Made by a program: the position numbers and the translations under genes | Shown: positions 52,792 through 62,011 of the stretch, piece by piece | How positions within the stretch are numbered: position 1 is the first letter of the stretch | Layout of the letters: each line of letters begins with the position of its first letter | From: Sphingobacterium spiritivorum | Lineage (GTDB): Bacteria > Bacteroidota > Bacteroidia > Sphingobacteriales > Sphingobacteriaceae | DNA length: 64,000 nucleotides | Reading direction: 5' to 3' | Assembly (NCBI RefSeq): GCF_016725325.1 | Contig: NZ_CP068083.1 | Coordinates: 4,960,001-5,024,000 of the forward strand | The notes under the pieces: model-generated | Told to the model about the DNA's origin: nothing | The model's input: only the letters and a program-made list of their open reading frames with translations | The model's database searches: none

Positions 52792-53967
52792 ATGAAACTT
52801 ATTAATCTGAATATTTTCAAGCAATTTTTGAAGTCCAGTACAGCTGGAGGAATTATACTTTTTGCCTGTGTTATAATCTCTCTGATTATAGCCAATTCAC
52901 CTTTAGCTGATACGCTATCGGATATTCTCAACTATCATATCGGTTATGAGAGTGAAACGGTACAACTCAATTACTCTATACTGCTGTGGATCAATGACGG
53001 ACTGATGGCCATTTTCTTTTTACTGGTTGGTCTGGAGATTAAAAGAGAATTGGTGGAAGGCGAGTTATCTTCTCCGAAAAAAGCAATGCTGCCTATTCTT
53101 GCTGCCATTGGAGGCGCATTACTTCCCGCAGCCATATATACAGTAATCAATCTTGGTGAGGTCACACAACATGGATGGGGTATCCCAATGGCGACAGATA
53201 TTGCATTTGCCTTGGCCGTAGTGACCATGCTCGGTAAAAAAGTACCTGCAAGTTTAAAGATTTTTCTGGCTGCTCTGGCTATTGTAGATGACCTGTTGGC
53301 GATTCTTGTTATTGCTGTTTTTTATTCCGGAGATCTTCATTTCACCTATCTGTTATATGCTTTAGGTATATTTATTGTATTATTGGGATTCAACAGATTC
53401 GGGGTAAAAAACATCTGGGCTTACCTTATTCCGGGTATCTTTATATGGTATTTCATTCACCATTCAGGTATTCACGCGACTATTGCAGGAGTTTTGGTAG
53501 CGATGACTTTACCTACCACACCGGATGCACAGGCATCCCCTCTTGAAAAACTGGAGCATGCCCTTACAAATCCTGTCAACTTTATTATTATCCCGCTGTT
53601 TGCATTAGCCAATACGAATATTACCATTCATCAGGAAATGATTGCAGGTCTCACCTCTGCATTAGGTGTAGGTATTATTGCAGGATTGATTGTCGGTAAG
53701 ACTGTAGGTATCCTGACAACCTGCTACATTTCAACCAAACTAAAAATAAGCAGCCTGCCGGAAAATGCAAACTGGATGCATATCACCGGAACAGGACTAT
53801 TAGCTGGTATTGGATTTACCATGTCCATTTTTATTTCTATTCTTTCCTTTGATGATCAGCTCTTAATTGATGAGGCTAAATTTGCCGTTCTTATCGGTTC
53901 ACTAATATCCGGATTATTAGGGTATCTTGTACTTTCTTCAGCGAGCAGGAAGAATGCAGTGAATTAA
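52792..53967 (+). CDS. nhaA: Na+/H+ antiporter NhaA
   Basis: 391 residues with about 12 membrane helices and the NhaA signature. D136 (MATDIAFALAV) and the adjacent D166-D167 (AIVDDLLAIL) correspond to E. coli D133, D163 and D164, which bind the ion. LVGLEIKRELVEGEL and HHSGIHATIAGVL are family landmarks. It exports sodium in exchange for protons at the inner membrane. It is monocistronic and convergent with a DUF389 gene. Confidence 0.96.
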   Translation: MKLINLNIFKQFLKSSTAGGIILFACVIISLIIANSPLADTLSDILNYHIGYESETVQLNYSILLWINDGLMAIFFLLVGLEIKRELVEGELSSPKKAMLPILAAIGGALLPAAIYTVINLGEVTQHGWGIPMATDIAFALAVVTMLGKKVPASLKIFLAALAIVDDLLAILVIAVFYSGDLHFTYLLYALGIFIVLLGFNRFGVKNIWAYLIPGIFIWYFIHHSGIHATIAGVLVAMTLPTTPDAQASPLEKLEHALTNPVNFIIIPLFALANTNITIHQEMIAGLTSALGVGIIAGLIVGKTVGILTTCYISTKLKISSLPENANWMHITGTGLLAGIGFTMSIFISILSFDDQLLIDEAKFAVLIGSLISGLLGYLVLSSASRKNAVN

Positions 53968-53997
53968 TGACTTTTACTTAAATATAATATACAAATA

Positions 53998-54021
53998 GCC
54001 TTCATTTTTGATAATGAAGGC
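53998..54021 (+). terminator. Shared terminator between convergent NhaA and DUF389 genes
   Basis: A perfect 9-bp stem (GCCTTCATT with AATGAAGGC) and a 6-base loop, followed on the plus side by a T-rich stretch. It can serve both strands. Confidence 0.7.
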
Positions 54022-54030
54022 CATTTATTT

Positions 54031-55350
54031 TTAACGTTTTAAGATCTCAATATTTGGATCATTAATCCTGTTACCCAACCAGGTCTGCAGTTTGGTTTTA
54101 TTTTCATCAGACAGAGGTAATTCTGCATCATACAACACAACTGTATTGACAACTGCACTATCCTGACGAATCATATGAAGTTGCTTACCTACTGAATAAA
54201 CTTTTATTTCAGGAAACAAAATATCAATTTCGTTGATCAGTTTCTGATCATCAAATTTATACAGTGCCAGTTCATTTGTAAGGTTACGAATAGCAATATC
54301 TTTTTGTGACAGATTTTCAGAGCGCTTGTTGATCTCTTCTAAAATATCCTTTTTGAGATCAGTACTATCCTGACGAATAATTAATTGTGTATTGAAGATG
54401 CCATAGCCTGATAAACTCAGATTCAGTTTCTTTATTTCTTCAGGGGTGAATTTCCGGGACAGAAAAGCCAGTTCTATTTTTTTTGGATTGCTGTTAAAAG
54501 ATGTCTTTTCATACACTACAGTATATCCTTTTTGAACTAACTCGGTATTGATAAAATGATCAACTAATTGTGTGTACTTTTTCTGCTGTAAAAGTACATA
54601 AGCCAGATAGAAACTAGGTATTATCATTACCATTATCAATAAAGTGATCGTTCGTGTAATCCTTTTCTCCCTGTCCTTATCTACAAATTTCACTTTAGGA
54701 TATTTCAGATACTTAACAATAAAAAATGTCGAGATACAGATAAAAAAACAATTTATAGAATAGAGGTATAATGCTCCGGCAAAATAAGAAAGATTACCTA
54801 TTGCCAGACCATATCCAGCTGTACAAAGCGGAGGCATCAATGCCGTAGCGATTGCCACACCCGGAATAGGATTCCCCTTTTCCACTCTTGTAATGGCAAT
54901 GACTCCCACCAGACCGCCAAAGAAAGCGATGAGCACATCATAAATATTTGGTGAAGTACGAGCCAGTAATTCGGATTGTGCATCTTTAAACGGACTCAGC
55001 AAAAAATAAATAAAGGATACAGAAAGACTTACCAATGTTGCTATCAGTAAGTTTTTAAGTGATTTTTTCAGCAACGCAAAATCGTACGTTCCCAATGCAA
55101 ATCCGGCACCTACAATTGGCCCCATCAGAGGAGAGATCAACATCGCTCCAATGATAACTGCAGTAGAATTCACATTCAATCCGACAGAGGCAATAACAAT
55201 AGCACAGGCTAATATCCAAAGATTAGACCCTCTGAAAGAAATATTGGAGGTTACATTTTCCAATACCTTTTCCTTAGCCTCTTCTCCGTTATGCAAATTG
55301 ATAAAACGTAAAAACTTATTCATTTCCTGTTCTTTTTTAATATCCAGCAT
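54031..55350 (-). CDS. DUF389 membrane protein
   Basis: 439 residues from the first ATG; a TTG 16 codons upstream is less likely. The membrane part (about 40-225) shows the DUF389 pattern: VIIGAMLISPLMGPIVGAGFALG, LARTSPNIYDVLIAFFGGLVGVIAI and GVAIATALMPPLCTAGYGLA. A further helix (about 235-255) leads to a soluble C-terminal part. The family's transported substrate is unknown. Monocistronic. Confidence 0.9.
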   Translation of the reverse strand: MLDIKKEQEMNKFLRFINLHNGEEAKEKVLENVTSNISFRGSNLWILACAIVIASVGLNVNSTAVIIGAMLISPLMGPIVGAGFALGTYDFALLKKSLKNLLIATLVSLSVSFIYFLLSPFKDAQSELLARTSPNIYDVLIAFFGGLVGVIAITRVEKGNPIPGVAIATALMPPLCTAGYGLAIGNLSYFAGALYLYSINCFFICISTFFIVKYLKYPKVKFVDKDREKRITRTITLLIMVMIIPSFYLAYVLLQQKKYTQLVDHFINTELVQKGYTVVYEKTSFNSNPKKIELAFLSRKFTPEEIKKLNLSLSGYGIFNTQLIIRQDSTDLKKDILEEINKRSENLSQKDIAIRNLTNELALYKFDDQKLINEIDILFPEIKVYSVGKQLHMIRQDSAVVNTVVLYDAELPLSDENKTKLQTWLGNRINDPNIEILKR

Positions 55351-55446
55351 CAAAATCCATTCATGCTTCGAACGAAACTTTGCCCTTCTTTTATCCAATA
55401 TAATGAGAATAGGACAAAAAACAGTCTATATGAATTGAAATATTAT

Positions 55447-55485
55447 AAAAAACCCGGACACTGAGGAAGAATACATAGGTCCGGG
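55447..55485 (-). terminator. Rho-independent terminator of the aminotransferase-symporter operon
   Basis: CCCGGAC pairs perfectly with GTCCGGG, and on the minus strand TTTTTT follows directly. It lies 30 bases after the symporter stop and marks the end of the five-gene operon. Confidence 0.8.
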
Positions 55486-55514
55486 ATAGTCTTATACTTG
55501 ATGTAAGAATTTTG

Positions 55515-57080
55515 TTAATGATATCGGATATAAAAATAGAGGACAATTGCAGTAATCAGCAACCACCAATAAAAAGGATTTCGAATCCCCTTATTTCGGA
55601 GTCTTTCCGATTCAGGCAGTTGAAGACTGTCTTTATTCCAAATTAACCCTTTTAGAGCTTCTTCCGGCAGAGGTTTGGTCAGCAGACTCACCACCACACA
55701 AGCAATCATGCAGGTCCAGAATACTATTCCCGTTCTGTTGAAAAACGGCATAGCCGGCAATAAAAACTCCAGAATCAGGGAAAGCGGAATAGTGAGTAAT
55801 CCTGCTGTCAAAGCTCCTGCAGAAGTCGTTCTTTTCCAGAAAATCCCCATTAAAAACATGGTAGCAATACCCGGGGTAAACAAACCATACAAATTCATCA
55901 GGTAAAGAAATACAGGCTTATCCGAATAGCTTATTAATAAGATCGAACTCAATATACCGACGAGAATAATGACTACTCCGGATCTCCGGCCAAAAGTAAC
56001 AGCCTGCTTGTCCGTAGCATTTTTATTAAAGTATTCCAGATAAATATCTACCGTCATAATGGTTGTACAAGAATTTATGGCTCCTGAAATATGCGACATA
56101 ATAGCAGAAATAAGTCCTGCCATCACTAACCCGATCAAACCTGTAGGGAGTAGTTTTTCTACCAGTGTGGCAAATAACAGATCCGGCTTGTCGAGATGAG
56201 GCAGAAAAACGGGTGCTACTAAAGCCGGTACAGTGATAATTAAGGGAACCAGAAATTTGAGGTAATTACCAAAAATTACGCCCATACGGCCATGCCATTC
56301 ATTTTTGGCCGCCAATACGCGCTGTACAATAAACTGGTTCGTAGCACAGTAGAAAACACTGATACATAAGAGCCCGCCCAGATACATGGTCCATGGAAAA
56401 TCCGGATCATTAGCCGGATAGAACATTTTCCAGTCCCGGCTCGAATCCCATACCGCCTGCATCCCTCCTGCTTCTTTAACTGTTGCGAAGGTCAATATAA
56501 TCCCTCCGGCTACCAGCACAACCAACTGTACCATTTCAGTCCAGATCACAGCTCGCAACCCGCCCAGAATGGTATACACTCCGGTCAGTACCGCCAGTCC
56601 GAATACGCTGTACAAAATAGGAACTCCGAATAGTGCATATAAGGAAAGAGCACCCAGAAAAAGAACAGCGCCTATCTCCACAAAAATATAGGTAAAGAGA
56701 ATAAGTATCGCATATACGGCTCGGGTAGCTTTTCCAAATCTCTTCTGAAGATATTCCGGAATGGTATAAAATCCATTTCTAAGATAAAAAGGAAGGAAAA
56801 TCCATAATAAGGCATTAAAACCTATCAATATTGCCCCCCATTCCAGCGTAATAGCTACAAATCCTCGGCTGTATGCTGCGCCCATAGCGCCTACCAGATG
56901 ATGACTGCTGATATTGGCGGCTATAATACTCCCGCCTATCATCCACCAGGGTAGTTTATCACCTGCCAAAAAATAATCTCTTTTTGTCTGGGCATTGAAT
57001 TTGGATGCATAAAGACCCAGAAATAGTATACCAAGAATATAAACTACAAAAATCGTAATGTCTATTAATTCTAATTTCAT
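55515..57080 (-). CDS. Sodium:solute symporter (SSS family)
   Basis: 521 residues with about 13 membrane helices. SSS landmarks include FFLAGDKLPWWMIGGSIIAANISSHHLVGAMGAAY, GFYTIPEYLQKRFGK and GGLRAVIWTEMVQ. These proteins use the sodium gradient to import sugars, sugar acids, sialic acid or similar solutes through the inner membrane. Its start directly abuts the stop of the ceramidase-like gene, and it is the last gene of the operon, so it very likely imports the substrate of the enzymes encoded upstream. Confidence 0.92.
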   Translation of the reverse strand: MKLELIDITIFVVYILGILFLGLYASKFNAQTKRDYFLAGDKLPWWMIGGSIIAANISSHHLVGAMGAAYSRGFVAITLEWGAILIGFNALLWIFLPFYLRNGFYTIPEYLQKRFGKATRAVYAILILFTYIFVEIGAVLFLGALSLYALFGVPILYSVFGLAVLTGVYTILGGLRAVIWTEMVQLVVLVAGGIILTFATVKEAGGMQAVWDSSRDWKMFYPANDPDFPWTMYLGGLLCISVFYCATNQFIVQRVLAAKNEWHGRMGVIFGNYLKFLVPLIITVPALVAPVFLPHLDKPDLLFATLVEKLLPTGLIGLVMAGLISAIMSHISGAINSCTTIMTVDIYLEYFNKNATDKQAVTFGRRSGVVIILVGILSSILLISYSDKPVFLYLMNLYGLFTPGIATMFLMGIFWKRTTSAGALTAGLLTIPLSLILEFLLPAMPFFNRTGIVFWTCMIACVVVSLLTKPLPEEALKGLIWNKDSLQLPESERLRNKGIRNPFYWWLLITAIVLYFYIRYH

Positions 57081-58451
57081 TTACTTTAATTCTTGAATAG
57101 CTTGAATAGTTTTGTTAATTAATATTTCCAGACTTCCTTTTGCATAGGGAGTTTGCCAGACGGCGTAGATATCAAGTCCGTAGAGTTCGGCCGGAGGCAA
57201 ATAGCCGACATAACCGTTAGCTATATTAATAAAAGCAACGGATTTGTCCGGAAATGCCGCACGGATCTGCTCCTGTATAATGGAATATGCTTCGTTTGCC
57301 TGCCCGATAATGACACTATTACCCATTTGCCAGATCCACAACCTGATAACAGCTTGCTTCTGATCGCCTATACTTTTACGTGTATTCAGCTTGCGCCAGA
57401 TCCGGTCTTTCAGCACCCGGTCTGTACAGGCTTCATATTCGGATATAATCTCTTCTACAGCAGGTAGTTTTTTATAATCGACAACAACTTCGACTATCTT
57501 CGCCTTCAGAAGTTGCTGAGGAGGCAGATCGCAGATTTTCCAGAGTGCCAGAGGTGCTCCTGAAACCAGCGCTTCCTTAAAATATAATCCTTCGTTATTA
57601 GCAGAAAGTGATTCAAGTGCAGATAATACCGCAAAACCCAGTCTCCGGCCATGCCGGTCTACAATTGACGGATCAGAAACATACTGTTCCATAGGTGCCA
57701 GATCTCCTGATGCTCCCTGTAAAAACAAACAGATTCCACCGGTTCTCCCAGTCACCTCTTCCCGCATAGCACCTACAAAATCAGGAGATAACAGCCTGTT
57801 TTCATGAGCAAATGTTGTTGGATGACAGGCATAATTGACAAGCGTTGCCAGAATACGATTTGCATTATCTCTGATACAACCCACCAATACCGTATCATCA
57901 GCCCGATCGGATGGATTATAACCGATCAGATAGGTGTCGTCAATTTTTAAATCGCGTTTTGTCGCCAGGTCACATTTACCGTAAGTCCATGTAAGTGTTC
58001 CGGCTATAAGATTATGCTGAGCCTGCTGAATCAGATCTACAGACTGTAAAGCCAGAGATTCCAGATAAGGCTGTATATATTCTCCTCCCGGCTTATCTGC
58101 ATCTGCTGTACATATAACAGGGCCTGAATGGGTGTGTGATAGACAAAACAAAAGCTGTTCTTCCTGAAGACCTGTTTGTTGGAGGATATAGTGACGCAGA
58201 TTTCGTTCATCCTGTTCATTTTTCCACCAGCCCAGATCTGCAGTGATCATTACAAGAGAAATTTCTTCCTCCGTCTGAAACAGTACACACTGCATCAACA
58301 ATGGCCGATGTAATCCGGATGCCTGATCAGATGGCGCGGCACCCCAGTTGCGTGCGTAGATTTCCAGAGGAGGGGTAATATCACATTCAGCTACTCCAAA
58401 GTTGCCTGTAAAAGAATGTTGAACAGCTATTAAAGTATCATTTAAGGTCAT
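57081..58451 (-). CDS. Neutral ceramidase N-terminal-like hydrolase, cytoplasmic
   Basis: 456 residues resembling the catalytic domain of neutral/alkaline non-lysosomal ceramidases: GVAECDITPPLEIYARNWG, zinc motif SHTHSGP (H106, H108), NYACHPTTF (H210) and GASGDLAP (S248, the likely nucleophile region). Ceramidases cleave an N-acyl amide. Unlike true ceramidases there is no signal peptide and no C-terminal immunoglobulin-like domain, so it acts inside the cell on an imported substrate. It lies 20 bases after the SDR gene and abuts the symporter. Removal of an acyl or amide group from the imported compound is inferred. Confidence 0.85.
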   Translation of the reverse strand: MTLNDTLIAVQHSFTGNFGVAECDITPPLEIYARNWGAAPSDQASGLHRPLLMQCVLFQTEEEISLVMITADLGWWKNEQDERNLRHYILQQTGLQEEQLLFCLSHTHSGPVICTADADKPGGEYIQPYLESLALQSVDLIQQAQHNLIAGTLTWTYGKCDLATKRDLKIDDTYLIGYNPSDRADDTVLVGCIRDNANRILATLVNYACHPTTFAHENRLLSPDFVGAMREEVTGRTGGICLFLQGASGDLAPMEQYVSDPSIVDRHGRRLGFAVLSALESLSANNEGLYFKEALVSGAPLALWKICDLPPQQLLKAKIVEVVVDYKKLPAVEEIISEYEACTDRVLKDRIWRKLNTRKSIGDQKQAVIRLWIWQMGNSVIIGQANEAYSIIQEQIRAAFPDKSVAFINIANGYVGYLPPAELYGLDIYAVWQTPYAKGSLEILINKTIQAIQELK

Positions 58452-58471
58452 AATTCAGGTTTGATTGGCGG

Positions 58472-59251
58472 TTAACTTTTTCTGCTGAGGGACAAACCTC
58501 CATCCATCAGAATGGTGCTTCCCGTGAGGTGTCTGTTTTTCGGATGGCATATCCAGACGACCTGATCAGCGACTTCTTCAGCTTCAATCAGCGCCCGTAC
58601 CGGTACTGTTTCACGCGCCTGATCTGCCAGACCCGGATGCTGGCTCCAGACCTCCTTACTCAATCCGGCATTGACATAACCAGGAGCGACTTCATTAATT
58701 CGAATCCCGTGCGGAGCATATTCCAGTGCCATAGATTGACACAACATTCGTATGGCAGCTTTCGAAACTGAGTACGCTGGCAGATTCTGATGCACGACAT
58801 GTGCAGCCCAGCTTCCCAGAAATACAATATTACCTGCACTCCCCTGCTGTACGATCTTGCGGGCAACCGCGTTTGCAAGGTAAAATGAACCGTTTAAGTT
58901 TACTTTTATCTCCTGATCCCATTCAGCGGTACTGATCTGTTGAAAATCTTTTAAAGTAACCGTTGCTGCATTTGCAATCGCTATATCTACCTTTCCCCAA
59001 TATTGGACGACTGATTCTACCCACTGCTCCACTGCCGCTGCATCCTGTACATCCACCTGATCGTAGCTGCAGTAATATCCGACTTCCTGCAACCGGGCAA
59101 GTTGAGGAGCCGCTGCTTCAGCACTTAACCTGTCTCCAATAGCGACCCGTGCTCCCTGCATTGCAAAAGCTTTGACAGTCGCCAGACCTATATCCCCCAG
59201 CCCGCCGGAAATAAGTACTACCTGATTATTAAAGTAACTTTCTTTGTTCAT
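58472..59251 (-). CDS. Short-chain dehydrogenase/reductase of the sugar-acid operon
   Basis: 259 residues of the classical SDR type: SGGLGDIG (15-22), D40 in IGDRLS (NAD preference likely), S147, Y160 and K164 (PAYSVSKAA), C-terminal ILMDGGLSLS. It lies 11 bases after the dehydratase gene. In sugar-acid routes such enzymes oxidise a hydroxyl of the sugar, lactone or keto-deoxy acid. Its exact place in the pathway is not fixed by sequence. Confidence 0.9.
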   Translation of the reverse strand: MNKESYFNNQVVLISGGLGDIGLATVKAFAMQGARVAIGDRLSAEAAAPQLARLQEVGYYCSYDQVDVQDAAAVEQWVESVVQYWGKVDIAIANAATVTLKDFQQISTAEWDQEIKVNLNGSFYLANAVARKIVQQGSAGNIVFLGSWAAHVVHQNLPAYSVSKAAIRMLCQSMALEYAPHGIRINEVAPGYVNAGLSKEVWSQHPGLADQARETVPVRALIEAEEVADQVVWICHPKNRHLTGSTILMDGGLSLSRKS

Positions 59252-59262
59252 CTGTATATTCT

Positions 59263-60441
59263 TTACCAGTCACCTACGCTGCCATCTTTGTAGAAGGTAC
59301 GTTGTAACAGCTCTTGTTGAAAAGGATGCTTTTTGACTTCCTCCTCATTGATCTCGATTCCCAATCCCGGTTTTTGATTCGGAAGTACAATACGTCCTTC
59401 CTTCTGAACGGTAAATCCTTCGGATACCACATCCGAACGCCATTCCACATCACTATGGACACTTTCGCAGATAATATAGGAAGGACTGGAAAAGCCTAAT
59501 TCTAACGATGCAGCTGTACTGACAGGCCCCTGTGGATTATGTGGAGCCATAGATACCCGGTAAGCTTCAGCCAGTGCACCTATACGACGGGCCTCAGTCA
59601 ACCCTCCGCAATGGGTTATATCAGGCTGAATAACACTAACGGCTCTTTTTTCCAATAATTCCCGGAATGCATGTACACCTACCAGCCGTTCACCTGATGC
59701 AATCGGAGTCGTCACTGCTCGCTGAATAAGCGCAATATCTTCCATCGTCTCCGGCCAGCAAGGTTCTTCAAAAAAATACAGTCCATAAGGTTCCAGCGCT
59801 TTTGCAAACATCATCCCCATACGAGGGCTGGGGCGTGCATGGCAATCCACCATAATGTCGATCTGATCGCCGACAGCTTCCCGCATTGCACGTACACACG
59901 CTTCCGCATATTTGACGGGTTGTAATCCTTCCAGTGACATAGTCTCTGGTACGGCCATTGATTTGAATGCGGTAAAACCTTCTTCTACTGCCTGTAATGC
60001 TAATTCACCAAATCGTTTTGCATCTCCCGGAGCAGTTTCATAAAAATCTTCCATCTTACCTCCACCCAAATGGCAGTACAGACGAACATGGTCCCGCACA
60101 CGGCCTCCCCATAGTTCATGGCATGGTACATTATGGATTTTACCAAGAATATCCCACAACGCAATATCAATCCCACTGATGGCCGTTCCCCGGACAATGC
60201 CGTTGCCATGCCAGAAATGCTGACGGTACATCATCTGCCAGAGGTGTTCTATACGTCTGGGATCTTCTCCGATAAGCAATTGTGAAATATCTTCAATAGC
60301 GCCAACAACACTTTTTGTATGCCATTCCAAAGTAGCCTCTCCCCAACCCCATAATCCGGGCTGATCCGTCACTACCTTTACAAAAATCCAGTTTCTCATC
60401 CGTGCATGGCACACATAAGTTTCTATAGCTGTAATTTTCAT
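59263..60441 (-). CDS. Enolase-superfamily sugar acid dehydratase, galactonate dehydratase-like
   Basis: 392 residues of the mandelate racemase/muconate lactonising group. Metal ligands D199, E225 and E251 and catalytic H201 and H301, with E326, match the D-galactonate dehydratase pattern (VDCHAR, FFEEP, SGERL, APHNPQGP, CESVHS). VKVVTDQPGLWGWGEATLE at the N-terminus is also close. It should dehydrate an aldonic-type acid to a 2-keto-3-deoxy acid. No DgoK or DgoA partner is in the operon, so the acid may differ from galactonate. It lies 13 bases after the aminotransferase gene. Confidence 0.88.
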   Translation of the reverse strand: MKITAIETYVCHARMRNWIFVKVVTDQPGLWGWGEATLEWHTKSVVGAIEDISQLLIGEDPRRIEHLWQMMYRQHFWHGNGIVRGTAISGIDIALWDILGKIHNVPCHELWGGRVRDHVRLYCHLGGGKMEDFYETAPGDAKRFGELALQAVEEGFTAFKSMAVPETMSLEGLQPVKYAEACVRAMREAVGDQIDIMVDCHARPSPRMGMMFAKALEPYGLYFFEEPCWPETMEDIALIQRAVTTPIASGERLVGVHAFRELLEKRAVSVIQPDITHCGGLTEARRIGALAEAYRVSMAPHNPQGPVSTAASLELGFSSPSYIICESVHSDVEWRSDVVSEGFTVQKEGRIVLPNQKPGLGIEINEEEVKKHPFQQELLQRTFYKDGSVGDW

Positions 60442-60454
60442 ATATGTATTTTTG

Positions 60455-61774
60455 TTATAATTGATCTACTACTTTTCTGGTTTTCTCCAATGTCTCTTCA
60501 ATATCTGCTACGGAATGGGCAAAAGATATACTTCCTTGTTTGATCGGAGCCGGGAAATTAAATATCCCTTCTTCGATCAGTTTCTTACGGTATACCGTAT
60601 CCAACTGAAAATCATGATGATTGACAATATCATGAAAATCCACTGGTGCATGATCCATAAAATAGGTACAAAAGGCTGAACCCTGTCTTGCAATATAATG
60701 CGTAATTCCTTTACCTGTAAAAATATCTTTTAGTCCGTTTTCCAGCATTTCACCCAGGCGCTCCACATGACCGTACACATCATGTTCTGCTGAAGACAAC
60801 TTTTGCAAAGTTGCAATAGCAGCTGCAGTTGTCAGCGGAAAAGCATTGAAGGTACCTGCAATCAGTACTCTTTCTTTCTTATCCGGATGCACAAAGTAGT
60901 CCATGTATTCCTTCTTGCCGGCAATCACCCCTAAAGGATAGCCATTGGCAACTGCTTTTCCAAAAGTAGACAGATCCGGTTTGATTCCACAGATAGACTG
61001 ATATCCGCCAAGGGCGTGCCTGAAGCCTGTTTTTACCTCATCAAAAATAAGTAGAAAACCATTATCATCTGCCAATTTACGCAAACCTTCCAGATATCCT
61101 TCTTTAGGTTTTACAATTCCGACATTTTGTAAAATAGGTTCCAGAATAACACAGGCGATATCATACCTTTTTAGCAGGTAAGCTACAGAATCCAGATCAT
61201 TGTAATTGACAATATGAACTAAAGAGCTATGTGCTTTGGGTACTCCTGCAGACGAAGAGTCAAATGGATATTCTCCGGGACTTACACGCGGACCAATATC
61301 TTCCAATGCACTGATTACATTACAGGAAACATCATTGTGCCAACCGTTGTATCCGCCCTGCATTACAATAATATGATCACGGTGCGTCACCGCTCTGGCT
61401 ATCCGTATAGCGTGATAAGTGGCTTCAGATCCTGTAGTTGTAATCTGTATACTGTCTACTGTAGGTACTGACTGGCAGAATAAAGAAGCAAACTCTCCTT
61501 CCAGAGTAGTGGGGCCGGCTCCCATTAAGACAGCCTGATCGCTCAATGTATGCAGTACCGCCCGATTAACATCCGGATCATTATGCCCCAAAAAAGAAGC
61601 GGCAAATCCAGCCTGATAATCAATATACTCATTTCCGTCCAGGTCACGCACTTTACTGCCATTACCGCTTTTGAAACAAATGTTAGGTTCAGATTTTCTA
61701 TTTAGGGACACAACTCCCCCGGGAATCCATTTTTCATTTTCCAGCAATATACCGGACGATTTAGATCTTGTCAT
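60455..61774 (-). CDS. Class III PLP-dependent aminotransferase (glutamate-1-semialdehyde aminomutase-like)
   Basis: 439 residues with the class III fold: GSEA (115-118), D245 in IFDEVKTG (pyridine nitrogen partner) and K273 in TFGKAVANG, which binds pyridoxal phosphate. The sequence resembles glutamate-1-semialdehyde 2,1-aminomutase, but operon context argues against haem synthesis. It is the first gene of the five-gene catabolic operon, and an operator-like site lies about 190 bases upstream. It probably removes or adds an amino group on the imported compound. Confidence 0.9.
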   Translation of the reverse strand: MTRSKSSGILLENEKWIPGGVVSLNRKSEPNICFKSGNGSKVRDLDGNEYIDYQAGFAASFLGHNDPDVNRAVLHTLSDQAVLMGAGPTTLEGEFASLFCQSVPTVDSIQITTTGSEATYHAIRIARAVTHRDHIIVMQGGYNGWHNDVSCNVISALEDIGPRVSPGEYPFDSSSAGVPKAHSSLVHIVNYNDLDSVAYLLKRYDIACVILEPILQNVGIVKPKEGYLEGLRKLADDNGFLLIFDEVKTGFRHALGGYQSICGIKPDLSTFGKAVANGYPLGVIAGKKEYMDYFVHPDKKERVLIAGTFNAFPLTTAAAIATLQKLSSAEHDVYGHVERLGEMLENGLKDIFTGKGITHYIARQGSAFCTYFMDHAPVDFHDIVNHHDFQLDTVYRKKLIEEGIFNFPAPIKQGSISFAHSVADIEETLEKTRKVVDQL

Positions 61775-61940
61775 ATTAGATTGTCAATTATTTTTTACTT
61801 CTTGTCACTACTGTGAAAAATAATCACATGCGGTTATATGCTGTATGCCGGAATGGATGTACAATGGTTTTTAATATACACGTACAGATATCATAAGATC
61901 GTCCAATTCTGTATATTCAGGCTTATAACTAACTGATTAA

Positions 61941-61953
61941 TTTGTATACTAAA
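61941..61953 (+). promoter_or_regulatory. Half-conserved GTATAC site, putative GntR operator 1
   Basis: TTTGTATACTAAA is a near-palindrome around the core GTATAC. Its core lies 23 bp (about two helical turns) from a perfect copy. Both lie between the divergent aminotransferase and SMP-30 genes. Confidence 0.5.
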
Positions 61954-61964
61954 TTACATTATAT

Positions 61965-61974
61965 TTGTATACAA
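61965..61974 (+). promoter_or_regulatory. TTGTATACAA palindrome, putative GntR operator 2
   Basis: A perfect 10-bp palindrome. A TATATTTG -7-type box (61960-61967) overlaps it, and another TATATTTG (61997-62004) lies next to the SMP-30 start. The same palindrome occurs before the GntR start codon, which is the main reason to call it an operator. Confidence 0.65.
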
Positions 61975-62011
61975 TTAAAATATATTTTTACTTTTTTATA
62001 TTTGACCTGTT

